DNA of 15,335 nt. It comes from Acidobacteria bacterium UBA2999 (GTDB taxonomy: Bacteria; Acidobacteriota; Vicinamibacteria; Vicinamibacterales; UBA2999). This document shows, one piece after another, positions 1 to 7,534 of the stretch (position 1 is the first letter of the stretch; each line of letters opens with the position of its first letter). Location: contig DDZV01000032.1 in assembly GCA_002346475.1 (NCBI GenBank), positions 35,094-50,428 on the forward strand, in the 5' to 3' direction. The notes under the pieces are model-generated. The model was not told the DNA's origin, ran no database searches, and saw only the letters and a program-made list of their open reading frames with translations. The translations under genes and the position numbers were made by a program.

Positions 1-1
1 T

Positions 2-1255
2 TCAAGCCGTAACATCAGTGTTGCTGTAGAAAAACTCTACTCCCGCACAACAACAGCTGAGTGTGTCGTTCTCTCAACCTGTAACCGTTCAGAGCTTTAC
101 ATCTTGACTGAAGATATAGGGAAAGCTCGCGATGATCTTGTGTCGTTTCTCAGCGAGTACCATCAATTGCCAGGCGAGTCATTCGTGCCACATCTTTTTG
201 CACGAGAAAATTCTAAAGTCGTGCACCACCTTTACCGTGTGGCAGCTGGTCTGGACTCACTAGTAATTGGTGAGCCACAAGTGCTCGGACAAGTGAAAGA
301 GGCCTTTAGTATCGCCTCAGCAAAGCAATGCTCTGGACCGTTTTTAAACAGGCTATTTCATTCAGCCTTTGCGGTCGGTAAACGCGTGCGAACAGAAACT
401 GACCTCGGTGCTGGGGCTGTTTCGGTGAGTTTTGCTGCTGTGCAACTTGCACGAAAAATTTTTGGAAGCCTAAAAGATCGACGAGTCCTCGTTATGGGTG
501 CTGGGGAAATGGGAAAACTAACAGCCAGGCACCTACGTTCACAGGGAGTTGGAGAAATTGCTATAACCAGCCGAACAATGGGCCCTGTCAAGCAGATTGC
601 CGAAGTTGTCGATGGCACGCCAGTAGAATGGACTGAATTAATTAAAGAATTGGCTCGTGCAGATATTGTTGTTGCTGCTACCGGTTCACCAAATCTAACC
701 CTTACTCGTAAAGACATTGCTTCTGTGATAGGACCACGTCGTCGGGGTCCTCTTTTCATAATTGACATCACTATCCCCAGAAATATCGAGCCTGAAGCTG
801 GCGACCTTGAACAAGTATTTCTCTACAACATTGACGACTTACAAATGATTGTCCAAGAAAACCTTTCTCGACGCTCCTCAGAAATCAAGAAAGCTGAAGA
901 AATCGTTAATGAGGAAGTACATCGTTTTAAATCATGGAGGCGATCAAGAGGCGCTGTTCCTACGATTGTTGCATTGCGTAACCATGCAGAAGCCATCAGG
1001 CGCTCAGAACTGCAACGTCTCGATGGACAGTTGAGTGGACTTGATCCTGCTGCTCGTAAGCGCGTTGAAGAAGTAACACGATTGATTGTGGAAAAACTGC
1101 TAATTGGGCCTACGGAACAGCTTAAAGAATTACCTGACGAAGAGACACAAATCGCATACACAGAAGCAGTTTGCCGACTCTTTGGACTGCAGGTCAATCA
1201 AACAACACCAGATAAAAACTCTGTCGACACTAAAGATCGGGGACAAACCGATTGA
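2..1255 (+). CDS. hemA: Glutamyl-tRNA reductase, 5'-truncated by the window edge
   Basis: HemA reduces glutamyl-tRNA(Glu) with NADPH to glutamate-1-semialdehyde, the first committed step of C5-route tetrapyrrole synthesis in the cytoplasm. The frame is open from base 2, giving 417 visible residues. The family signature LSTCNRSELY lies at visible residues 24-33, and its Cys27 (bases 80-82) is the catalytic thiol that holds the glutamyl thioester. The conserved segment GLDSLVIGEPQVLGQVK follows, then the NADPH-binding GAGEMG (about 166-171) and a helical C-terminal dimerisation region. A TTG at base 104 opens a shorter frame, but that would discard the catalytic cysteine, so it is not the start. 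Judged against usual family length, about 20-30 N-terminal residues lie upstream of the window. The stop shares TTGA with the hemC start, so this is the first visible gene of the hem operon. Identification is firm; only the start is missing. Confidence 0.97.
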   Translation, partial: SSRNISVAVEKLYSRTTTAECVVLSTCNRSELYILTEDIGKARDDLVSFLSEYHQLPGESFVPHLFARENSKVVHHLYRVAAGLDSLVIGEPQVLGQVKEAFSIASAKQCSGPFLNRLFHSAFAVGKRVRTETDLGAGAVSVSFAAVQLARKIFGSLKDRRVLVMGAGEMGKLTARHLRSQGVGEIAITSRTMGPVKQIAEVVDGTPVEWTELIKELARADIVVAATGSPNLTLTRKDIASVIGPRRRGPLFIIDITIPRNIEPEAGDLEQVFLYNIDDLQMIVQENLSRRSSEIKKAEEIVNEEVHRFKSWRRSRGAVPTIVALRNHAEAIRRSELQRLDGQLSGLDPAARKRVEEVTRLIVEKLLIGPTEQLKELPDEETQIAYTEAVCRLFGLQVNQTTPDKNSVDTKDRGQTD

Positions 1256-2226
1256 CATCACTACTGCGACTAGGAACTCGTGGCAGTCCGCTTGCGCTTC
1301 GCCAAGCTAATATAGTTGCAGCATTAGTTCAAGAACGTACAGCTGTAACTTGTGAAGTTGTTGTCATCAAAACCTCTGGCGATCGACTTGCTGAGGCAAG
1401 ATTGTCAGACGTAGGTGGCAAACAATTATTTGTAAAAGAAATTGAAGATGCCTTACTTAACAACCGTGTTGATCTTGCCGTTCACAGCAGCAAAGACATG
1501 CCAGCTGTCCTTCCTGACGGCCTTGATCTTGGTGCTGTGTTACCACGTGAAGATCCACATGACGCGCTTATATTCCCAACTTCACAACTACCAATTACAT
1601 CGATCAAAGCAGCTGTGGCACAACTTGAAAATGGAGCAAGCATTGGAACAAGCAGTGTCCGCCGAATAGCACAACTAAGAAAAGTATTCCCAACAGTAAG
1701 GTTCAAACTAATCCGAGGCAACCTCGAAACACGACTTCAAAAACTTGAAAATGGGGATTGTGATGCCCTTGTACTTGCTGCCGCAGGCTTACTTAGGCTT
1801 GGGATTTCAAAGCGTATTTCGTGTTTAATTCCTGCAAAAATATGCATGCCAGCGCCAGGGCAAGGAATTATTGCCGTTGAAATTCGTGCCAAAGATAATC
1901 GTGTACGTGATTTAGTCGCTTGTCTAAACGACTCCGAAGCTTCTGCTGTACTAACCGCTGAAAGAGCTATAGTGCGCGGGCTCGGTGGAGGGTGTCAAAT
2001 GCCCATTGGGGCACACGCTTCATTAAAAGAACATGTCTTACACTTAGACGCTATTGTTCTTAGCCTTGACGGTAGTCGTTGTATTCACGCGATGGCAGAT
2101 GGAGATCCTAACAATGCTGACGCGCTTGGCGTCAAAGTTGCTGATCAGCTACTCGCTGAAGGTGCAGCAGAGGTTCTCGCTGAGGTAGAAAGAAATCGTT
2201 CCAGTATTAAAGGAGCACCACAATGA
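1252..2226 (+). CDS. hemC: Porphobilinogen deaminase (hydroxymethylbilane synthase)
   Basis: HemC joins four porphobilinogen molecules into linear hydroxymethylbilane, using a covalently bound dipyrromethane cofactor. At 324 residues it is near the usual length (about 310). Visible family motifs are the N-terminal LGTRGSPLAL (7-16), HSSKDMP (78-84) with Asp82 as the catalytic aspartate, GTSSVRR (132-138), and GGGCQMPIGA (245-254), in which Cys248 anchors the cofactor. The start is TTG, overlapping the hemA stop by four bases (TTGA). A GGGGA at 1239-1243, eight bases upstream, is a plausible ribosome-binding site, and the motif at residue 7 leaves little room for another start. The gene overlaps cobA-hemD by four bases (ATGA), implying translational coupling along the operon. 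All key residues I could check are present. Confidence 0.97.
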   Translation: MTSLLRLGTRGSPLALRQANIVAALVQERTAVTCEVVVIKTSGDRLAEARLSDVGGKQLFVKEIEDALLNNRVDLAVHSSKDMPAVLPDGLDLGAVLPREDPHDALIFPTSQLPITSIKAAVAQLENGASIGTSSVRRIAQLRKVFPTVRFKLIRGNLETRLQKLENGDCDALVLAAAGLLRLGISKRISCLIPAKICMPAPGQGIIAVEIRAKDNRVRDLVACLNDSEASAVLTAERAIVRGLGGGCQMPIGAHASLKEHVLHLDAIVLSLDGSRCIHAMADGDPNNADALGVKVADQLLAEGAAEVLAEVERNRSSIKGAPQ

Positions 2227-3794
2227 ATAGCCCCTCAGTTTTCTTGATTGGTGTGGGTCCTGGCGACCCAGATTTGATCACTGTCCGTGGTCGTGATTGC
2301 CTCCAGTCTGCCGATGTCGTTATACACGACCAAGAAGTCAATAAATTGATCCTAAATCAGGCGCGACCAAATGCAGAAGTGATCAATGTTGGGTACATGC
2401 CTCAAGTTGCAAAAGAAGACATTGGTCACCTCTTGGTCGAAAAGGTACGTGAGGGAAAAATTGTGGCGCGGTTAAAGTGGGGCGATCCTTTTGTTTTCGA
2501 CCGTGGCGGCGAAGAAGCATTATTTCTCTCTCAAAACGGGATTCGATTTGAAATTGTGCCTGGCGTACCAATAGCCGTAGGTGTGCCAGCGTACGCAGGC
2601 ATTCCAGTTACGCACCCTAGTAGCGGAGATACTCTTACGATTGTCCGTGGTCACGACGCTACGGGGAAGAAGATGCCAGACGTTGATTGGAAAGCTCTAG
2701 CCCATTTAAACGGAACGCTATTGTTCTACGCTAGCGTGCATCAAATTCCTGATATCGTGAAATCACTCATAACACATGGTTGCTCACCAAACACACCTGC
2801 AGGAATCGTGCGGTATGGTGCGCTTCCAACTCAGAAAACTGATACTGGAACATTGGCTGACCTGCGGGATCTGTTCTGGCAAATTCACCTCGGCTCCGAG
2901 CAAATTCCAGCGCTCCTTGTAGTTGGCACTGTGGTGCAATTTCGTGATCACCTACGCTGGTTTGATGATCGACCACTTTTCGGAAAACGGGTTCTGGTAA
3001 CTCGCCCACGCGACCAAGCAACCGAACTTCTAAAACAACTGAAGGCTCTCGGAGCAGAGACTCTTGAAGCACCAATGATCAAAATTGTGCCACCAAGCGA
3101 TCCAGGTCCGCTCACTACCGCAGTAACCCAAACAACCCAATTTGACTGGATCGTGTTTACTAGCGTGAACGCAGTCGATGCTTTCATGGAAGCATTCCTG
3201 ACAGACGGACGTGACATCCGTGCTCTAGTCGGGCCACGACTCTGCGCAGTTGGCACTGGAACTGCAGCTAGACTCAGTACGTTTAAAATACACGTCGATT
3301 TAGTGCCAAGCGAGTTCACGGCAGCTGGAATACTGGCAGCCTTGCAAACACAGGGACCATTAGAAAACGTGCGCGTGCTACTCCCCAGAGCTGATATAGG
3401 CCGGACATTGTTGCGTGACGAACTTCGTAAAAGCGGTGCAGTCGTCACAGATGTGATTGCCTATCAAACAAAATTAGACGAAGAACAAAACAAAGGTGAA
3501 TCAGACATCTATCAGATGCTCCTGGAAGGTCAGATTGACGTTGTCACTTTCACGAGTGGGTCAGCAGTTCAAAACTTCGTTAAAACCTACGGTGCTGAGA
3601 AGATGCTCGACCTTCGCAGACAAACAATCGTTGCAGTGATAGGTCCCGTAACAGCTAAGGAGGCTTTAAAATTTGATATCCCAGTGACTATCCAGCCAAC
3701 TACCTATACGATTGCTGCATTGGTCGATGCGATTGCTGCACATTTCACCTCAAGCGACCAAACTTCCGCTGATGTGAAATCACACAATGAGTAA
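2223..3794 (+). CDS. cobA-hemD: Fused uroporphyrinogen-III C-methyltransferase / uroporphyrinogen-III synthase
   Basis: A two-domain fusion of 523 residues. Residues 1-245 are a SUMT (CobA/CysG-C type) SAM-dependent methyltransferase domain, which would convert uroporphyrinogen III to precorrin-2. Visible motifs are GVGPGDPDL (10-18), GDPFVFDRGGEE (87-98) and AYAGIPVTH (123-131). Residues about 252-515 are a uroporphyrinogen-III synthase (HemD) domain, starting at LFGKRVLVTRPRDQA and containing DWIVFTSVNAVDAF and FTSGSAVQNF; it cyclises hydroxymethylbilane from HemC. The ATG start overlaps the hemC stop, with AGGAG at 2211-2215 seven bases upstream. The SUMT half departs from family norms: VGYM stands where VGKR is usual, KWGDP replaces KGGDP, and PGVP replaces PGVT. 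The HemD role is confident. SUMT activity is likely but less certain. The same style of fusion is, from memory, found in Vicinamibacteria-like Acidobacteriota. Confidence 0.93.
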   Translation: MNSPSVFLIGVGPGDPDLITVRGRDCLQSADVVIHDQEVNKLILNQARPNAEVINVGYMPQVAKEDIGHLLVEKVREGKIVARLKWGDPFVFDRGGEEALFLSQNGIRFEIVPGVPIAVGVPAYAGIPVTHPSSGDTLTIVRGHDATGKKMPDVDWKALAHLNGTLLFYASVHQIPDIVKSLITHGCSPNTPAGIVRYGALPTQKTDTGTLADLRDLFWQIHLGSEQIPALLVVGTVVQFRDHLRWFDDRPLFGKRVLVTRPRDQATELLKQLKALGAETLEAPMIKIVPPSDPGPLTTAVTQTTQFDWIVFTSVNAVDAFMEAFLTDGRDIRALVGPRLCAVGTGTAARLSTFKIHVDLVPSEFTAAGILAALQTQGPLENVRVLLPRADIGRTLLRDELRKSGAVVTDVIAYQTKLDEEQNKGESDIYQMLLEGQIDVVTFTSGSAVQNFVKTYGAEKMLDLRRQTIVAVIGPVTAKEALKFDIPVTIQPTTYTIAALVDAIAAHFTSSDQTSADVKSHNE

Positions 3795-4809
3795 ATCTAT
3801 GCCTATAAAAGACCGTCGAGCACGCGCACACCTAAAGCTAAAGCATCGTCCTCGGCGACTGCGACGCACCGAAGGTATTCGTAATCTTGTTCGTGAGACG
3901 CAGTTATCTACAGCCTCGTTCATCTATCCAATATTTGTTCTCGATGGGAAAAATTTACGACGAGAAATTGAAACGATGCCTGGAATCTTCCAATTCTCGA
4001 TTGACGAAGCTGTCAAGGAAGCTGCTACAGCTTATAGTGAGGGTGTCCCTGGCGTGCTCCTTTTTGGTCTTCCGACTGCCAAAGATAGTGTGGGCTCAAC
4101 CGCCTTTGATACTAACGGTCCTGTGCAGGAAGCTATCCGTGCAATTAAAAAAGCTGTGCCAGACCTTCTTGTCATTACCGACGTTTGTTTATGTGAATAC
4201 ACAGACCACGGCCATTGTGGAATTCTTGAAGATACGGACATTGTCAATGACGCTACGGTCGAACAATTAGTAAAGACGGCTCTTTCACACGCGGAAGCAG
4301 GAGCCGACATTATTGCCCCCTCAGACATGATGGACGGGCGTGTTGGTGCCATTCGACAAACACTTGATGAACAGAACTTCGATCAAGTCAGCATCATGTC
4401 GTACGCTGCTAAATACTGTTCTGCCTTTTATGGACCATTCCGTGACGCTGCTGATTCAACGCCTCAATTCGGCGACCGGCGCAGTCATCAAATGGATCCT
4501 GCAAACGTCAACGAAGCACTGCATGAAGTCGAGCAAGATCTGGCAGAGGGAGCCGACATTGTCATGGTTAAACCTGCAGTGCCATACCTCGACGTCATTA
4601 CAAAGGTGAAATCGCGATTCATGAGACCAACCGCTGCCTATCACGTCAGTGGCGAATATTCGATGATCAAGGCTGCTGCAGCAAATGGTTGGATTGATGA
4701 ACGTCGTGTCATGGTTGAAACACTAACTTCGATTGCTCGTGCCGGTGCCGACATCATTATCACTTACTACGCACGCGATGCAGTGCGTCTGCTCAATACC
4801 GATTTGTAA
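3787..4809 (+). CDS. hemB: Delta-aminolevulinic acid dehydratase (porphobilinogen synthase)
   Basis: HemB condenses two 5-aminolevulinate molecules into porphobilinogen. It has 340 residues, slightly longer than the usual 320-330 because of a basic N-terminus rich in Arg and Lys (residues 8-27). The active-site Schiff-base lysines are Lys209 in SYAAKYCSAFYGP and Lys262 in VMVKPAVPYLD. The metal loop DVCLCEYTDHGHCGIL carries Cys134, Cys136 and Cys144, the three-cysteine arrangement of zinc-dependent enzymes, rather than the aspartate-rich loop of magnesium types. QMDPAN and SGEYSM are further family motifs. The ATG overlaps the end of cobA-hemD by eight bases. I see no convincing ribosome-binding site, so coupled translation is likely. 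An in-frame ATG at 3799 is an alternative start that would not affect the catalytic domain. Confidence 0.97.
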   Translation: MSKSMPIKDRRARAHLKLKHRPRRLRRTEGIRNLVRETQLSTASFIYPIFVLDGKNLRREIETMPGIFQFSIDEAVKEAATAYSEGVPGVLLFGLPTAKDSVGSTAFDTNGPVQEAIRAIKKAVPDLLVITDVCLCEYTDHGHCGILEDTDIVNDATVEQLVKTALSHAEAGADIIAPSDMMDGRVGAIRQTLDEQNFDQVSIMSYAAKYCSAFYGPFRDAADSTPQFGDRRSHQMDPANVNEALHEVEQDLAEGADIVMVKPAVPYLDVITKVKSRFMRPTAAYHVSGEYSMIKAAAANGWIDERRVMVETLTSIARAGADIIITYYARDAVRLLNTDL

Positions 4810-4827
4810 TGAAAACTCGCGTCATCG

Positions 4828-6126
4828 ATGAAACGTCCTATACAAAGCCAAAAGAATTTTAAAAACGCCAAAGCAATACTCCCCGGAGGCGTCAATAGTC
4901 CTGTCCGCGCTTTCAAAGCTGTTGGAAGTACCCCCCTATTCATTAAACGCGGAAAAGGTTCTCGAATTTATGATATCGATGGAAATATCTTCATTGACTA
5001 CGTCATGTCGTGGGGACCACTAATTCATGGCCACGCACCTAAAGGACTCTTAAAAGCTTTAGAAATAACTTCCCGATCTGGCACAAGCTTCGGTGCACCG
5101 AATCTACTTGAACACAAACTTGGTGAGTGCGTTCGTATGTTGATGCCCTCCATGGATCGGATTCGGTTTGTTAGTTCAGGTACTGAAGCAACTATGAGTG
5201 CCGTCCGTGTAGCGCGCGCCGCGACTGGACGAACCCATATTGTAAAATTCGAAGGTTGCTACCATGGTCATGGGGATTCTTTCCTTGTAAAGGCAGGGTC
5301 AGGGGCTACGACACTAGCTGTACCCACTAGCCCTGGCGTACCAAAGGCTGTTGCTAATGCCACCCTCCTTGCAATTTATAACGACTTAGAATCTGTTAAG
5401 TCTCTTTTTCGACATCACGCTAACAAAATCGCTGCAATCATCGTTGAACCAATCGCGGGAAACATGGGAGTTATCATGCCAACGGATGGCTTTCTGCAAG
5501 GTCTTCGAAAGCTTTGTACAAAACACGGAGCGATTCTCGTATTCGACGAAGTGATCTCTGGCTTCCGTGCCTCCGCTGGAGGAGCACAAGCACTCATCGG
5601 TGTACAACCTGATCTCACTTGCCTTGGAAAAATTATTGGGGGCGGACTGCCTGTTGGTGCTTACGGTGGCAAAGCTAAGTTAATGAAACTCGTGGCCCCG
5701 GAAGGACCTGTCTATCAAGCAGGCACGTTATCTGGAAATCCACTAGCAATGAAAGCTGGGCTCTGGACCCTTAAAAAGCTAACACCAAAACTCTACAAAG
5801 ATCTTTCTAAGCGCAGCTCAAAGTTAGCAACCGGACTAACTGACTTGGCACATACGTTAAATGTGCCTCTCCAAGTAAATGTCTTTGGATCACTTCTCAC
5901 GCCTTTTTTTACATCAAAACCAGTTAATAACTACACTGGAGCACTGGCAGCTGACACAAATGCGTATGCGTTATTTTTTCGAGAAATGATTAAACGAGGC
6001 ATCTATCTGCCACCATCGCAATTTGAAGCATGGTTTCTATCTGCTGCACACACTGATCGAGACATTCAAAAAACCTTGGATGCTGCTAAAGCAGCCATGT
6101 CGGAAGTGGCGAGGAAGATAAAATAA
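4828..6126 (+). CDS. hemL: Glutamate-1-semialdehyde 2,1-aminomutase
   Basis: HemL is a PLP enzyme of the class-III aminotransferase fold. It converts glutamate-1-semialdehyde from HemA to 5-aminolevulinate, the substrate of HemB. Its 432 residues match the family length. Motifs seen are LPGGVNSPVRAF (18-29), SSGTEATMSA (116-125, PLP phosphate region), YHGHGDSF (145-152), FDEVISGFR (239-247, Asp240 contacting the PLP ring) and CLGKIIGGGLPVGAYGG, with Lys268 as the Schiff-base lysine. The ATG is the only start candidate between the upstream in-frame stop at 4810-4812 and the first conserved motif, although no ribosome-binding site precedes it. It lies 18 bases after hemB and is the last gene of the hem operon, ending tail to tail with rseP. 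Having both HemA and HemL shows the C5 route rather than an ALA synthase route. Confidence 0.97.
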   Translation: MKRPIQSQKNFKNAKAILPGGVNSPVRAFKAVGSTPLFIKRGKGSRIYDIDGNIFIDYVMSWGPLIHGHAPKGLLKALEITSRSGTSFGAPNLLEHKLGECVRMLMPSMDRIRFVSSGTEATMSAVRVARAATGRTHIVKFEGCYHGHGDSFLVKAGSGATTLAVPTSPGVPKAVANATLLAIYNDLESVKSLFRHHANKIAAIIVEPIAGNMGVIMPTDGFLQGLRKLCTKHGAILVFDEVISGFRASAGGAQALIGVQPDLTCLGKIIGGGLPVGAYGGKAKLMKLVAPEGPVYQAGTLSGNPLAMKAGLWTLKKLTPKLYKDLSKRSSKLATGLTDLAHTLNVPLQVNVFGSLLTPFFTSKPVNNYTGALAADTNAYALFFREMIKRGIYLPPSQFEAWFLSAAHTDRDIQKTLDAAKAAMSEVARKIK

Positions 6127-6179
6127 TTGTTTTGCTAGCTATAAATTAAGATTGAACTAAATAGATCAAGAACGCTCTT

Positions 6180-7499
6180 TCAGTTTCGCCAGGGCATTAG
6201 CCTTTCGATCCAGGCAATACGTGTGAGATCGTTGTAGACAACAGTTACCATAAGCATCATCAATAGCACAAAACCTGCCAGTAACATCTTCTCCTTAACC
6301 TGAACACTGAAATCACGACGGGTAATTCCTTCAAGCGCGATGATCGCAATATGTCCCCCGTCAAGAATTGGAATGGGAAGCAAATTTAGAATGCCTAGAT
6401 TTAAACTTATTAAGGCCATTAGTCCAAAAAGAGACACAAAACCTGCCTGTGCCGACTCGCCAGAAAGCTGAGCAATAGCAATGGGACCCATGAGTTGGCG
6501 AGGAGAAGTTTCTCCTGAGAAAAAGCCACCAACCGTTTTAAAAATCTGCACTGTTAATTCAATGTTACGAGTGACACTTAACGAGATCGCTTCGAATGGA
6601 CCAGGCTGAAACGCCCGAGTTTCTTGGCCTATCGCAATACCAATTAAGCCACGATCGCCACGTTTCTCAGGAGTCACAACAATGTTTAATTCTTGACTAT
6701 CTCGACGAACCACAAGATCCACTTCGCGATCAACCTTACTAGAGATAGCTTCAGAAAGTTGCCTTGGTAATAGAATGCGGACTCCATCTACAGATAAAAT
6801 TTCATCGCCGATTTTTAATCCAGCCCGATCAGCTGGATCGCCAGGATTTACGGCTCTGATAAAAGGTCTCGCATCAGGAAGAACACCAATGCTACCAATC
6901 TCGTAAGGTGTTTCTGGCGTAGGTCGAACTGTCATAGCAATGGTTTGACCTTCACGCTGGACGAGCAATGACACATCGCGATTTGCTCGTGTGCCAATAC
7001 TCATGTTGAACGCCGTCCATGTTAAAACATCTTCCTCAGCAACCTTGAGAATCCTGTCTCCAGGACGAATACCTACTTTGCTTGCAGGGGAATCAGGAAG
7101 AACGGCGGCAACATCTGGTGGCTGATCTTCATAAGCCGGCACTTCGACACCCTGCATTAGCACAATTGCCATGACTACGACTGCTAACAATAGATTCATA
7201 GCTGGTCCAGCAATTAGAATCTGAAACCGCTGCCACTTAGTTTTTGATAGAAACTCATCCGGACTTCCAGTTCGAGAATCGTCTGGATTCTCACCGGCCA
7301 TTTTGACGTAACCACCAAGCGGGATGGCACTAACGCAGTAATCCGTATCACCCCGACGTACATTCAGTAATTTAGGACCAAACCCAAGCGAAAACGTCAG
7401 GACACGAACACCGAGGCGTTTGGCAACTGCGTAGTGACCAAATTCGTGAACGAAGATAAGCACACCAAGGACAAATAAAAATGACAATAGCGTAGTCAA
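6180..7499 (-). CDS. rseP: RIP metalloprotease RseP (site-2 protease)
   Basis: A polytopic inner-membrane zinc protease that cuts transmembrane segments, classically of anti-sigma factors or leftover signal peptides. It has 439 residues. The first membrane helix carries the zinc motif HEFGH (18-22). Two tandem PDZ domains follow, the first around residues 125-200 (VAAVLPDSPASKVGIRPGD) and the second around 210-290 (AVNPGDPADRAGLKIGD). The second catalytic segment is NLLPIPILDGGH, with the LDG motif at about 379-381 giving the third zinc ligand. Further hydrophobic segments lie near residues 95-115 and 405-425. The start is TTG. The complementary strand of CCTCT at 7506-7510 supplies AGAGG six bases upstream, and an in-frame stop at 7509-7511 rules out any longer protein. 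It is the last gene of its operon, 35 bases after dxr. No anti-sigma/sigma pair is visible, so the substrate is unknown. Confidence 0.95.
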   Translation of the reverse strand: MTTLLSFLFVLGVLIFVHEFGHYAVAKRLGVRVLTFSLGFGPKLLNVRRGDTDYCVSAIPLGGYVKMAGENPDDSRTGSPDEFLSKTKWQRFQILIAGPAMNLLLAVVVMAIVLMQGVEVPAYEDQPPDVAAVLPDSPASKVGIRPGDRILKVAEEDVLTWTAFNMSIGTRANRDVSLLVQREGQTIAMTVRPTPETPYEIGSIGVLPDARPFIRAVNPGDPADRAGLKIGDEILSVDGVRILLPRQLSEAISSKVDREVDLVVRRDSQELNIVVTPEKRGDRGLIGIAIGQETRAFQPGPFEAISLSVTRNIELTVQIFKTVGGFFSGETSPRQLMGPIAIAQLSGESAQAGFVSLFGLMALISLNLGILNLLPIPILDGGHIAIIALEGITRRDFSVQVKEKMLLAGFVLLMMLMVTVVYNDLTRIAWIERLMPWRN

Positions 7500-7534
7500 T
7501 GCAAACCTCTATCTTCTAATTGTAGCCTGACACA

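Noticed and set aside
2948..3448. Long open frame (166 codons) on the opposite strand within cobA-hemD; similar antisense frames at 358-771, 823-1197 and 11887-12270.
   Set aside because: Each lies opposite a gene with clear family motifs, and the translations show low-complexity composition with no recognisable domain. They are reading-frame shadows.
4809..4862. A 17-codon open frame whose ATG overlaps the hemB stop (TAATG) and which ends inside hemL.
   Set aside because: It resembles no known leader peptide, has no ribosome-binding site, and the HemL frame from 4828 has the expected family N-terminus. Probably chance.
6127..6179. Possible bidirectional terminator in the gap between the convergent hemL and rseP genes.
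   Set aside because: The 53 bases contain only a GCTAGC palindrome and no stable stem followed by a T-run, so no terminator is called. The 14409-14451 gap likewise shows nothing.
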